Positions 7,416 through 15,401 of a stretch of 20,294 bases of DNA are shown here, in pieces. The stretch spans positions 1-20,294 of the forward strand of contig CAZAAK010000044.1 of assembly GCA_964483145.1 (NCBI GenBank), written 5' to 3'. How positions within the stretch are numbered: the first letter of the stretch is position 1; the number at the start of each line of letters is the position of its first letter. Origin of the DNA: Colimorpha sp964483145. Its GTDB lineage: Bacteria > Bacteroidota > Bacteroidia > Bacteroidales > P3. The position numbers and the translations under genes are program-made. Under the pieces are notes generated by a model. That model was given only the letters and a program-made list of their open reading frames with translations, ran no database searches and was not told where the DNA came from.

Positions 7416-8420
7416 ATGAAAAGAACATTTGTTTTGCTGCTAGTATTGCTTCCGTTGCTGCCCGTTGCACAAACCCTTACGGCCTTTCGCGGCGAGGTGC
7501 CGGGCGGCTATAACTTTTGGGTAAGCACCCCCGTGGGCTACGATTCGCTCTCCTCCAACACCCCTGTCATCCTTTTTTTGCACGGCGCCAGCCTTTGTGG
7601 GCACAACCTCGACCGCGTCCGCCGCTATGGCCCCCTCGATGCGCTGAAGATGGGCCGACAGATCGATGCCCTTATCATTGCTCCGCAGAACCCCGGCGGC
7701 GCATGGAAGCCCGACCGCATCAACCGTGTGGTGGACTGGGTGTTCGAACGCTACGCCTGCGACACCAACCGCTTTTATGTTATCGGCATGAGTCTCGGTG
7801 GTTATGGCACCATCGACTACTCGGCAGCCTACTCTGGCCGCATTGCCGCGGCGGTGGCTATGTGTGGTGGCGGCAACCCCAAGTCCTACTGCGGGCTCAA
7901 CGACCTGCCTTTGTGGATTCTCCACGGCACTGCCGACCGCGCCGTTACCATCGCCCAATCGCAAAAGGTTATCAATGGCATGTCCAAATGTGGCGACAGC
8001 CCGCGCCTGCGCTTCACCAAACTCCATGGTGTCGACCACGGCGGGTTAGCGCGCGCCTTCTATATCAACGAAACCTACGACTGGCTGTTTCTGCACCGGC
8101 TCGACACCCCCGACCGCCCCGTTAGCACCGACTACGAAATCACCCCCCAACGGCTTCGTCAAGCCTACCGCGACATCGACCGCAGTGCCAACCACCTTGT
8201 TGTGCGCAACGGTGGCTCGGGCAAATCCGCCGTCAGTGGTGCGGACGATAATGTTGTTTCGGCCTGCTCCGGCCAAGCCAAATACCATACTATCCGCAAA
8301 GGCGACACTCTAGGCGCCTTAGCCCGCCGCTATGGCACCACTGTTGGCAAACTGTGCAAACTCAATAACCTTTCCACCACATCGATACTGCGTGTAGGCA
8401 AGAAGGTCCGCGTAAAATAG
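7416..8420 (+). CDS. Secreted alpha/beta hydrolase (esterase/peptidase-like) with C-terminal LysM domain
   Basis: The 334-residue protein starts with a signal peptide (KR then a Leu/Val core, likely cleaved after VAQ at 17-19). Residues 25-230 form an alpha/beta hydrolase of the predicted esterase/PHB-depolymerase-like kind. It shows FLHGASLCG (54-62, oxyanion-hole region), nucleophile elbow GMSLGG with Ser126, Asp174 in HGTADRAV and His208 in GVDHGG. After a Ser/Gly-rich linker (about 262-287), residues 290-333 are a LysM module (YHTIRKGDTLGALARRYG ... LRVGKKVRV). LysM binds N-acetylglucosamine polymers such as peptidoglycan, so the enzyme is probably exported and held at the cell wall, perhaps deacylating wall or dietary esters (inference). 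The ATG at 7416 was chosen because the signal peptide and a -7 element (7382-7389) point to it. A hairpin terminator follows. Confidence 0.85.
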   Translation: MKRTFVLLLVLLPLLPVAQTLTAFRGEVPGGYNFWVSTPVGYDSLSSNTPVILFLHGASLCGHNLDRVRRYGPLDALKMGRQIDALIIAPQNPGGAWKPDRINRVVDWVFERYACDTNRFYVIGMSLGGYGTIDYSAAYSGRIAAAVAMCGGGNPKSYCGLNDLPLWILHGTADRAVTIAQSQKVINGMSKCGDSPRLRFTKLHGVDHGGLARAFYINETYDWLFLHRLDTPDRPVSTDYEITPQRLRQAYRDIDRSANHLVVRNGGSGKSAVSGADDNVVSACSGQAKYHTIRKGDTLGALARRYGTTVGKLCKLNNLSTTSILRVGKKVRVK

Positions 8421-8433
8421 AACGCCTCTCGCT

Positions 8434-8455
8434 AAAGATGCCACATCTTTTTTTT
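8434..8455 (+). terminator. Intrinsic terminator after the hydrolase-LysM gene
   Basis: AAAGATG (8434-8440) and CATCTTT (8444-8450) form a 7-bp stem with a 3-nt loop. An uninterrupted T run continues to 8455. It lies 13 bp after the stop at 8420. The stem is AT-rich and weak, so efficiency is uncertain. Confidence 0.6.
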
Positions 8456-8472
8456 GTGTGAGGGCTACCGTG

Positions 8473-9015
8473 CTAAAAGCCTTTGCTCCGCCTTACATAG
8501 TCCGCGAAGGCATATTCTAGGCCGCTTTCGGGGTCGGTGAAACGCTCCGAGAGATGCACTTGGCGGAATACCGACTCGTCAATCACCGGGAAGTGGGCAT
8601 CGGCGTCATAGTCTTGGTAGACCCAAGTTAGGTAAAGGTTCTGCACCCACGGGAGGAAGGCCTCGTAGACGGCAGCCCCACCCATGACAAAGGTCTCCTC
8701 TTCGCCCTCAATCATCTTAAGCACCTGGGGGATGCTGTGGACCACTTGCAACGTGCCGCTGGCTGTGGCAGGCACGCTATAGCGGAACTCTGGGTTGTGC
8801 GTAAGCACGATGTTGCGGCGCTTTGGCAACGGTTTGTGGGGCAACGACTCAAAGGTGCGCCTCCCCATAATCACGGTGTGGCCGCTGGTGAGGCTCTTGA
8901 ATCGCTTGAGGTCGTCGCTGATATGCCACAGCAGGCCGTTGTCCTTGCCTATGGCCATGTTCTGCGCGCAAGCCACAATAATGGACAGGTTGGGGGTAGG
9001 GTGAAGTGCTATCAT
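8473..9015 (-). CDS. folA: Dihydrofolate reductase
   Basis: Reduces dihydrofolate to tetrahydrofolate with NADPH in the cytoplasm, supplying one-carbon carriers for thymidylate, purine and methionine synthesis. The 180-residue length is normal for bacterial FolA. Visible signatures are IIVACAQNMAIG (12-23), GLLWHISDDLKRFK (27-40) with Asp35 aligning to the catalytic acid (Asp27 in E. coli), VIMGRRTFESLP (48-59, NADPH binding), MGGAAVYE (111-118, Gly-Gly turn) and LYLTWV (128-133) with the conserved Thr. Its ATG overlaps the hydF stop by 4 nt (ATGA arrangement), so it is co-transcribed and probably translationally coupled with hydF. Residue 1 (MIALHPTPNL) adds a short extension before the first beta strand. 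Confidence 0.95.
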   Translation of the reverse strand: MIALHPTPNLSIIVACAQNMAIGKDNGLLWHISDDLKRFKSLTSGHTVIMGRRTFESLPHKPLPKRRNIVLTHNPEFRYSVPATASGTLQVVHSIPQVLKMIEGEEETFVMGGAAVYEAFLPWVQNLYLTWVYQDYDADAHFPVIDESVFRQVHLSERFTDPESGLEYAFADYVRRSKGF

Positions 9016-10232
9016 AAATTGGCTGATGTTTGCTTGGTATCAAATATTTGCATCGACCGCTGGAAGATGCCGTTCATGTAGGCAATGGCAAGGCCGTAGT
9101 TGCTTACGGGGATGCCTGCTTCGATGGCTGGTGCCAGGCGCCCTGTAACTTGTGCAGCCGTAATCACGCAGCCGCCGCACTGGATTACTAGGGCATATTC
9201 CCGAATGGGTCTGGGTAGTGCTGTGAGCCCTGCTACGGCCTCGCATTGCAGGGTTTTGCCGGTGTACTGGGCCAGGAGTGCGGGTAGTTTCACTCGGCCG
9301 ATATCTTCGCAGGTGACGTTGTGTGTGCAACTTTCCAGCATCAGCACTCGGTCGCCCTCCTGCAAGCGGTCGATGGCTGGCGTGCCTTTTACGTAATTGG
9401 CAAAGGGCCCTTTGTTGCGCGCCAATACTACGCTGAAGCTTGTAAGGTAAACCTGCTTGGGCACCGTCTTGTCCACTGTGGCATAGGCTTGGCTGTCCGT
9501 TACCACTAGGCGCGGCGGCTCGCGTAGTTGCTCTAGGGTCTGCTCTAGTTCGCTCTCGCGGCAGACTACGGCACGGGCATGTTGGTCCAGAATATCGCGC
9601 AGCACCTGCACCTGTGGCAGTATCATGCGCCCTTCGGGTGCCGAGGAGTCGATGGGGGTGACCATCACCACGGTGTCGCCCGGTCCTATCACATCGCCCA
9701 AAAGGGTGCCGTGTGTGTAGGCTGTCTTGGGCAGAGCCTCCCGGATGCGACAGAGCAAGGGCGCGCGTAGCGACGGATCCTTCACTGAGAGCACAAAAAC
9801 CTGGGTGCCGTAGTCGGCCTCCAGTCGCGCTATCAGCCCGGCATTGGGCTGATAGCGGTCGGCCTGCGCAAAAACAAGCAGATAAGCGATGCCTCGTTTG
9901 CGGCAAGCCTCCACCAACATCTCCTCCTCTGCCTCAAAGCGGTTGCCGGTGAAAAGAATCAGCGCCAAATCAACCTCGGCGAGCGCCTCCATGCTCTTTT
10001 CCATGCGCATGCGCCCCACGGCACCTGCGTCGTCAATGCCTGCTGTGTCAATCCACACCACAGGCCCCACCCCGCCAATCTCCATAGTCTTCTTTACTGG
10101 GTCGGTGGTGGTGCCGGCGTAGCTAGAGACTATGGCTGTCCTCTGCCCAGTGAGGTAGTTCACCAACGAACTTTTGCCATAGTTGCGGCGGCCAAAGATG
10201 CCGATATGCGGCTTTAATTCATTACCTCTCAT
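9012..10232 (-). CDS. hydF: [FeFe]-hydrogenase H-cluster maturation GTPase HydF
   Basis: HydF is the scaffold that receives the HydE/HydG-built di-iron subcluster and delivers it to the HydA hydrogenase. The 406-residue length fits. The N-terminal GTPase domain has G1 GRRNYGKSS (14-22), the G2 region TTTDPVKK (41-48) and G3 DTAG (62-65). The usual G4 NKxD is replaced by AQAD (122-125), and G5 is probably SVK (149-151). The C-terminal cluster-binding domain has C302-T-H304 and C352-GG-C355, separated as in the family motif CxH-x(44-53)-HCxxC, except that Gln351 replaces the His before CxxC. Genes for HydE, HydG and HydA are not in this window. It overlaps folA by 4 nt and lies 90 nt after the HMA-like gene with no clear promoter between. 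Confidence 0.93.
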   Translation of the reverse strand: MRGNELKPHIGIFGRRNYGKSSLVNYLTGQRTAIVSSYAGTTTDPVKKTMEIGGVGPVVWIDTAGIDDAGAVGRMRMEKSMEALAEVDLALILFTGNRFEAEEEMLVEACRKRGIAYLLVFAQADRYQPNAGLIARLEADYGTQVFVLSVKDPSLRAPLLCRIREALPKTAYTHGTLLGDVIGPGDTVVMVTPIDSSAPEGRMILPQVQVLRDILDQHARAVVCRESELEQTLEQLREPPRLVVTDSQAYATVDKTVPKQVYLTSFSVVLARNKGPFANYVKGTPAIDRLQEGDRVLMLESCTHNVTCEDIGRVKLPALLAQYTGKTLQCEAVAGLTALPRPIREYALVIQCGGCVITAAQVTGRLAPAIEAGIPVSNYGLAIAYMNGIFQRSMQIFDTKQTSANL

Positions 10233-10322
10233 AACTTATGTATCGTATATTGTCAGACCTCGACGCCAAGGCGGTGCAAGCATACCAAAAACTGCGTAAA
10301 ACGCTGATTTCCTGCTCCGCTA

Positions 10323-10715
10323 CTATTGGCCGCAGTCTGCCTCCCCTCCGCGGGCAGCGGGTTGACAACACTTGGGCAGGTCCTTGATGGCACGTGGGTT
10401 GGCGGCAAAATGCTCGGTACGGACGCCATTTTCCGACAGGGCTTTCTCGATCTTTTCCGGGTTGGTCTTTTTGCTGCGGTATACCACGGCAACGTTTTTC
10501 TTCTCGGGGTGGAGCTCCCAGCTAATAACCCCCTTCTCATAGGCAAGGGTGTTTTCGATGGTGGCGTTCAAACCTTTGCAGCAATAGCTCGGGATGGCGA
10601 TTACGGCCGTGCAGGCATCAGCGGGCCGCTTCTTCCCTTGCGCATCGGTTTGCGCACTTGCGCCGCCGTATATGGCGGCCAAGAACAAAATTAAAATAGC
10701 TAATCGTTTCATCAT
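10323..10715 (-). CDS. Exported HMA-like (heavy-metal-associated) protein with atypical cysteines
   Basis: The 130-residue protein has a signal peptide (MMKR, hydrophobic core to about residue 19, cleavage likely after GASA), so it is periplasmic or secreted. Residues 35-103 have the beta-alpha-beta-beta-alpha layout of HMA/MerP domains: AVIAIPSYCCKGLNATIENTL, a beta hairpin (VISWELHPEKKNVAVVY) and KIEKALSENGV. The usual CxxC metal site is replaced by Cys45-Cys46, with Leu49 at the second cysteine position. A second pair (Cys116-Cys117) and Cys128 lie in the tail. In Bacteroidota, HMA-like proteins are sometimes found near TonB receptors whose plug contains a Cys-Cys pair, like the one here at 15402-17477; a shared metal role is inference. 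The promoter at 10836-10865 gives it a leader of about 110 nt. Confidence 0.7.
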   Translation of the reverse strand: MMKRLAILILFLAAIYGGASAQTDAQGKKRPADACTAVIAIPSYCCKGLNATIENTLAYEKGVISWELHPEKKNVAVVYRSKKTNPEKIEKALSENGVRTEHFAANPRAIKDLPKCCQPAARGGEADCGQ

Positions 10716-11060
10716 CGATGTTTTATATAATCATTGCTTGTCAGTTTTGCAATCCCACAGGCGTGCGTTGAGGTTCACTTTTGGGCCGCTGCCGCACTAC
10801 GCTACCCCACGCCCGCGCACCCCGCTTTGCCGCTGCAAAGATACGAATTGTTTCCAACATGGCAAGCTTTTTCGTGCCACCTGATGGGCGATGGAACGTT
10901 TCCCAAAGTAGCGATAGGGCGTTGCCGACAGCCCTATTGTCCTGAGCCAAAGAAACTTTCTGTCAATGCCGCTCTACCCAGCAAAAAACAAGCGACCCCC
11001 ATGCATCAGCACACAGGAAGCCGCTTTGCAATTACTATTATAACAAAAGATGTTGGCCAA
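10716..11060. other. Intergenic region between the di-heme protein gene and the HMA-like gene
   Basis: No gene is supported. The region holds one good minus-strand promoter (10836-10865). The open frames crossing it on either strand show no domain and would overlap that promoter or the flanking genes. I found no convincing intrinsic terminator for the di-heme gene. Confidence 0.45.
10836..10865 (-). promoter_or_regulatory. Promoter for the HMA-like gene (possibly through hydF and folA)
   Basis: On the minus strand TATCTTTG plus C (10836-10843) is a full TAnnTTTGC match. A TTG (10863-10865) lies exactly 19 bp upstream as -33. This is one of the three best promoter matches in the window. Transcription would start about 114 nt before the HMA-like ATG. 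Confidence 0.75.
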
Positions 11061-12641
11061 TCAGATGGCATTGATGAACTTCACCACTGCCTCGCGGTCC
11101 GACTTGGAGAACTTGCGGAATTGCTCCACCGAGCGGCGCGCATCGCTATCCTTGGCGCCATGCCACATAATGGCCTCAATCACGTTGCGGGCGCGGCAGT
11201 CGTGCAGGCGGTCCTGCGCTCCGGTGCAAACCATGCTCAGGCCGCGTCCCCACAACGGAGTGGTGCGGCACCAACCGGTGCGGATGTCGTTTTTCATCAT
11301 CAGTTTGTGTTGTACATAGTCGCTGTAGGGCCAGATGGTCTGGTAGGGGTAGCGGGGCAGGCGGCTGTCACCGTCCGCAAAGAAGCCCGAGGGGTCGGTA
11401 TAGTTGTCATCGCCAGTCTTCCACGAGGGGCGGTGGCAGTAGGCGCAACCTATCTCGCGGAAGAGCTTGCGGCCGCGCTGCACGGTGGTGTCCGACAGGT
11501 TGCGGGCGGCCGGCACGGCCAAGCCACGATGCCAGATCATAAAGTTGACGAAGTCCTCATCGCTCATTTCGGCAGGCACATTCTCGCCTATTAGGTAGTT
11601 GTAGATGTCCTGCTCCACGCCTGCATCGGTGCGGTACTGGGGGAAGTAGTCGTAGAACTTCTCCTGCACCTCGGGGTCTTTGGAGGCGGTGGTGGCGTAG
11701 GTGGTGGTCATGTAGTGTTTGGGCTTGTTGCTACGGGTTACGTTGGTGATGTTCCAGATGGCATTGGAGCCGGGGGCGTCCTGCAACGGGCCGCGGGTCA
11801 GGGCATAGGTGTAGCGCAACGGGTGGCCGGTGTTGGCGTATGTCTTGGCCCAGTCCGTGCCGTTCCAGATGGCGGGGTTGAGCCCGTTGGGCAAGTAACC
11901 GTCCTGGGTCTCTTTTAGGTACTGTGCCTTCAGCGAGTCGTCTGGGATGGCGTCAATCAGTCCCACGCCATAGACACCAATGGTGGATTCCAGCCGCACG
12001 CCCATATTGGAGTATGGAATGTCCAAGGGCACATAAAAGGCATCCTCGTCTATGGTAACCTCTGGGTAGATAAGGCTGTAGGTCTCGCCGTCGGGGAAGG
12101 CATTGCCCCATTCGTCTGTGTAGGGTAGCCACGAAATGTGTATCCCCTCCTCGTCGATAGGTGCCTTAAAGGGCGCTACGGCTTTGGTTTGGGGCATGCC
12201 GGTCACGCAGCTGACGTACTGGTCGTTGGTCTTGTTGTATATAACTAGCAGGTATCCGTTGCCCCAGTCATCAGCGCGGTAGCGCTCCATGCGCTTGCCG
12301 TGGCCGTAGCCAGGGTGGCAGGAGATGCACGAACTGCGCACATACAAGGGACCCAACCCCTTGAAGGGCTCGCTGTTTTGGGTGTAGGTACGCTCAAAGA
12401 AATATTCGCCATAGAGGAATTTATTAGTCATGCCGGCGTTTTCAACGGCGGGTGTGGGGTCCTCGTAGGCAGAGGCGGAGGAATTGAAGGTGGTGCCCAG
12501 CCGGCCGCCTGCGTAGGTCTCTATCTCAATTTGGTGGGCTAGCTCCTCAGAGATTTCGTCTTCCTCTTGCTTGCAACCAACTGATAGCAACAGGCTTAGG
12601 CAACATACGGGCACAATCAAATGTTTTGTTGGCTTGTTCAT
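11061..12641 (-). CDS. Di-heme cytochrome c lipoprotein of the DHOR (thiol oxidoreductase-like) family
   Basis: The protein has 526 residues from the ATG at 12641. That start was chosen over an upstream frame extension because it opens a lipoprotein signal (MNKPTKHLIV, hydrophobic run, lipobox SVGC with Cys23). Two CxxCH c-type heme sites are present: C105-IS-C108-H109 and C399-AY-C402-H403. Their spacing and the C-terminal GRKLFREIGCAYCH block fit the di-heme oxidoreductase family related to MauG/CcpA-type peroxidases. It would sit on the periplasmic or outer face and handle electrons. Members of this family often neighbour imelysins and TonB receptors, as here, suggesting a part in iron redox during uptake (inference). 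It lies 87 nt after the imelysin gene with no clear promoter between, so it is probably the last gene of the operon. Confidence 0.88.
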   Translation of the reverse strand: MNKPTKHLIVPVCCLSLLLSVGCKQEEDEISEELAHQIEIETYAGGRLGTTFNSSASAYEDPTPAVENAGMTNKFLYGEYFFERTYTQNSEPFKGLGPLYVRSSCISCHPGYGHGKRMERYRADDWGNGYLLVIYNKTNDQYVSCVTGMPQTKAVAPFKAPIDEEGIHISWLPYTDEWGNAFPDGETYSLIYPEVTIDEDAFYVPLDIPYSNMGVRLESTIGVYGVGLIDAIPDDSLKAQYLKETQDGYLPNGLNPAIWNGTDWAKTYANTGHPLRYTYALTRGPLQDAPGSNAIWNITNVTRSNKPKHYMTTTYATTASKDPEVQEKFYDYFPQYRTDAGVEQDIYNYLIGENVPAEMSDEDFVNFMIWHRGLAVPAARNLSDTTVQRGRKLFREIGCAYCHRPSWKTGDDNYTDPSGFFADGDSRLPRYPYQTIWPYSDYVQHKLMMKNDIRTGWCRTTPLWGRGLSMVCTGAQDRLHDCRARNVIEAIMWHGAKDSDARRSVEQFRKFSKSDREAVVKFINAI

Positions 12642-12728
12642 ATTGATTCTATTTTGTTTGTATTTTGTCTTTCGTTTGCAAGGACTCGCGGCCTCCCCCC
12701 GGAGACCTCTGGCCCTCATACAGTGTGG

Positions 12729-13892
12729 CTATTCGTTCCTCAGCACGTTGTAGGCAGTCTCCAAGGCTTTGGTCAGGGCATCAAGGGCGTCGATGGCAAC
12801 TTTTGCCGAGGCATCGGAGTAGTTGGAAACAAACGGCGCTTTCATATTGTTCACCGCCTCAAGGGCAGCGGTGAGTTTGGCGGTGACCTCGGCATCGGCG
12901 CTAGCATCGAGTTTGCTCATCAGGGCATGGACCGAAACGCTTTCGTGACGGCTACCCTCCACTCCGCCAAAGTAGGCGTTCTGCACGCTAATGAGGTTGT
13001 CGTAGAAGTCGGTGATGGATTTGTGGCTGTAGGGCGACTCGATGTAGTTGATGTCCTCGCCAAAGTAGGGCATGCCAATCTTTTTGGTGCCCACCTCATC
13101 GACAATGGTGCTAGCGCCGTTGATAATCTCCATAATAGCAGCGTTTAGGCTGGCGTAAGTGCTGCCGGGTTGGCCGGCATTGACCATGTTCTGGCCATAG
13201 CTACTTTCGCCCCCGCCAACGGTGGTGTTGTATTCCAGCTCCTCCATCAGGGCCACATGGCTGGCAGCGGCTTTCGTGCCAAGCCAACTCACCTCCAGTT
13301 GGAAGCATTTGTTGCGCAGGTCTCCAGCAACGGCTTTTACGTAAATCAGCTCGTTCTCGCTAATCTGGGCAATGTCCTTGGGAGCTCCATTGGCAAAGAT
13401 GATGTACTCCACAGCATGGAATCCTAGCGCACCCTCGCCAATGTAGGTGCCAGCGTATTGGTCGCCGTCCTCGGCATCGAGTCGGGCCAGCTGCGACTCG
13501 TTGCTCATCGTGTTGTTAAAGGCGGTCTCGTCCAAGGGCCAGCTGTCGATGTGGGGGTCGATGCCAAAGTCGCTAGCAGGCCCAAAAAGGAAGGCCTCGC
13601 TCTTTTCCCAATAGGCACGGGCCGTGAGGAAGGTTTCGCAGGCGGCATCCAGCTTGGCTTGGGTGGGGCTTTGGCGCAACTCGGTGAGTTGTTCGTAGAG
13701 CGTTTGGGTGGCATTGGCAAGGTTGGTGTAGGTGGGGGCGATTACAGACTCCACATAGGTGTTGAGGATATTCTGTTTCAGCTCAGCGTTTTGGTCGGTA
13801 ACGGTGTTTTCGGGTGTGCAGGAACTAGCCATTCCCACAACTGCGGCGGCAGCAACCAATAGGACTGCACGGCGGAAAATGTTCTCTTTCAT
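12729..13892 (-). CDS. Imelysin (peptidase M75 / iron-responsive) lipoprotein
   Basis: The protein has 387 residues with a lipoprotein signal (MKENIFRRAV, Ala/Val core, lipobox ASSC with Cys25). It shows the family GxHxxE motif as GFHAVE (157-162, His159 and Glu162) followed by YIIF, and upstream the block FLFGPASDFGIDPHIDSWP (101-119), typical of imelysin-like proteins. The family was named for a presumed peptidase, but insulin-cleaving-type catalysis is poorly supported. EfeO/IrpA-type members bind iron and act in uptake, with GxHxxE as the likely metal site. The gene lies 37 nt after the porin-like gene and 87 nt before the di-heme cytochrome gene, consistent with a surface metal-acquisition operon. 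Confidence 0.9.
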   Translation of the reverse strand: MKENIFRRAVLLVAAAAVVGMASSCTPENTVTDQNAELKQNILNTYVESVIAPTYTNLANATQTLYEQLTELRQSPTQAKLDAACETFLTARAYWEKSEAFLFGPASDFGIDPHIDSWPLDETAFNNTMSNESQLARLDAEDGDQYAGTYIGEGALGFHAVEYIIFANGAPKDIAQISENELIYVKAVAGDLRNKCFQLEVSWLGTKAAASHVALMEELEYNTTVGGGESSYGQNMVNAGQPGSTYASLNAAIMEIINGASTIVDEVGTKKIGMPYFGEDINYIESPYSHKSITDFYDNLISVQNAYFGGVEGSRHESVSVHALMSKLDASADAEVTAKLTAALEAVNNMKAPFVSNYSDASAKVAIDALDALTKALETAYNVLRNE

Positions 13893-13929
13893 AGTTGGTA
13901 TTTATTGTTTAATTATTTTTCTTTGGCAT

Positions 13930-15243
13930 TCATTTCTTGAAAAATCCTGCCCAGGTGATGCCTACTGCCACCCAAGGCTCGTCGTTGTACTGCGGCGCAA
14001 AGTCCCTGTAGCCGAACTCGCCTTTGACTACGATTTCGTCTATCGGCCGGTAGTTGAGGCCCACTAGGTAGCATTTGCGTGCCGTCCATAGAAAGCTGTT
14101 GGCTTGGGTGGAGGCCGGTATGTAGGAATTGTAGGCGTCCATGCGCACAAATGGCGTAAGACGCTCAGTCACAGCATACCCTACTTCGCAACCTATGGCA
14201 TAGACCTGTTGGCCGACCAACGTGTGCAGGTAAGGCGAGTTGCTGCTGTTGTCGAGGCCCGTGTTGAATGTCGAGATGGCCGAGGCATCGCCTAGGTAGC
14301 CGTAGTCGGCATTGCCGCGCAGGGTTAGCCTGCCCCAACGCCCCAGGAAATCAAAGGCGCCGATCAGCACCGTGCCCTTCACATCGGCATAGCGCGAACT
14401 GCTGTAGCTGAGGATATCGTTGTTGAAGGTGTTGCCTACATAACCGCTCAGGCTCAGCCGCAGACTCGGGAGGTTGCAATCCACGCGGGCTGCAACGGCA
14501 AGGTTGTTGGCGCTGCGGAACTCGTAGGCCGAGGCCGAGGCATTGTTGGCCCAGTTGCCCTTGTCGAACATATTGGAGTTCAGGGCGGGAATTACCTGCA
14601 ACTCGTAGCGCCAAAGTCCGGCACGGCCGAAAAAGCTGATGCCAGTCTCGTGCCAAGTGCAGGGGAAGATGGTGTTCTCACCTTCGGGGCGGAATACACC
14701 AAAGAACTCGTTGGGCAGGTGTGCATTGTTGGTAGCACCCACGGGCACAACAATATGGCCCACGCGCAGGTTGGCCTCTCGGGAAAAACTCTTCTGTAGC
14801 CAAAACTGCTCCAGGGCCACCTCGCCACCGCGTTCTATCTCCTTCTCGAATTCACCGGCCTCGTCGGCTTCCATCTCCACTGCGGCCTCTACGCCGCCAT
14901 GCTCAAACTCCACCTCGCTACCAAACGTCCAGCCGTGCCCGAAGTCGTACCCTAGCATCAGCACGGCGTGGGGCAAGTCTGCGCGGCCGTGACCGTCGGC
15001 ATCGGCATACTTGTTTGGGAATTTGTAGCGGTTGAAATTATCGCTGAAGAAGTTGTACTGGTAGGTGGCTTCGCCGTAGCCGCCAATAGTGAGGCGCGAG
15101 GGGCGTTCACTAGCCTGTTGGCGGGCAGGGCCTAGGTCGGGAGGGTAGGAGGGCACTGTGTCGCGGCTCTGCGCTCCGGCTGGGAGGCAAAAAGCCTGTG
15201 TGGCAGTCAGTGCAAACGCAGCCAATAATGTCTTAATCTTCAT
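13930..15243 (-). CDS. Porin-like outer-membrane beta-barrel protein
   Basis: The protein has 437 residues with a signal peptide (MKIKTLLAAFALTATQAFC, cleavage probably after AGA near residue 24). The mature part begins with a Pro-rich spacer, then TIGGYGEATYQYNFFSDN (52-69). It continues as repeated amphipathic strands to the C-terminus, resembling the phosphate-selective porin-like barrels of Bacteroidota. An acidic stretch, EMEADEAGEFEKEIERGGE (about 124-142), probably forms an external loop that could bind cations (inference). It sits between the TonB receptor and the imelysin gene. It has its own -7 element (15278-15285), so it can be expressed separately from the receptor. I cannot name a substrate. 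Confidence 0.8.
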   Translation of the reverse strand: MKIKTLLAAFALTATQAFCLPAGAQSRDTVPSYPPDLGPARQQASERPSRLTIGGYGEATYQYNFFSDNFNRYKFPNKYADADGHGRADLPHAVLMLGYDFGHGWTFGSEVEFEHGGVEAAVEMEADEAGEFEKEIERGGEVALEQFWLQKSFSREANLRVGHIVVPVGATNNAHLPNEFFGVFRPEGENTIFPCTWHETGISFFGRAGLWRYELQVIPALNSNMFDKGNWANNASASAYEFRSANNLAVAARVDCNLPSLRLSLSGYVGNTFNNDILSYSSSRYADVKGTVLIGAFDFLGRWGRLTLRGNADYGYLGDASAISTFNTGLDNSSNSPYLHTLVGQQVYAIGCEVGYAVTERLTPFVRMDAYNSYIPASTQANSFLWTARKCYLVGLNYRPIDEIVVKGEFGYRDFAPQYNDEPWVAVGITWAGFFKK

Positions 15244-15248
15244 GTTAC

Positions 15249-15286
15249 GTACTTTTGCTCGTTAAATTTGTCAAGTGCAAAAGTAC
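15249..15286. repeat. Inverted repeat containing two facing -7 elements
   Basis: GTACTTTTGC (15249-15258) and GCAAAAGTAC (15277-15286) are perfect 10-bp inverted arms around an 18-bp spacer. They extend outward as GTTA (15244-15247, after one unpaired base) and TAAC (15287-15290). Each arm contains TACTTTTG, so both strands carry a -7 match pointing inward. It may be an operator for the porin-imelysin-cytochrome genes. Confidence 0.55.
15278..15285 (-). promoter_or_regulatory. -7 element upstream of the porin-like gene
   Basis: The minus strand reads TACTTTTG plus C, a TAnnTTTGC match 34 bp upstream of the start codon at 15243. No clean -33 TTG lies at 19-21 bp, since the upstream DNA is GC-rich. 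The promoter may need an activator or may be weak. Confidence 0.55.
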
Positions 15287-15401
15287 TAACATCGCCTCGC
15301 CCCGCACATACCCAATACTAAGGAATTTTCTCCCTCGCCACTCGCTATTATTAACTACTGCCGGCCTCTTCCATCCACCACTAAAAATGGCTAGGCTCGT
15401 G

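Noticed and set aside
10238..10366. Plus-strand frame of about 42 codons starting MYRILSDLDAKAV between hydF and the HMA-like gene
   Set aside because: Reads plausibly at first but runs into the antisense of the HMA-like gene, has no promoter, and cannot be told from chance.
10734..11594. 286-codon plus-strand open frame
   Set aside because: Antisense to the 3' part of the di-heme cytochrome gene, spans a minus-strand promoter, and shows no recognisable motif; an open frame in GC-rich antisense DNA.
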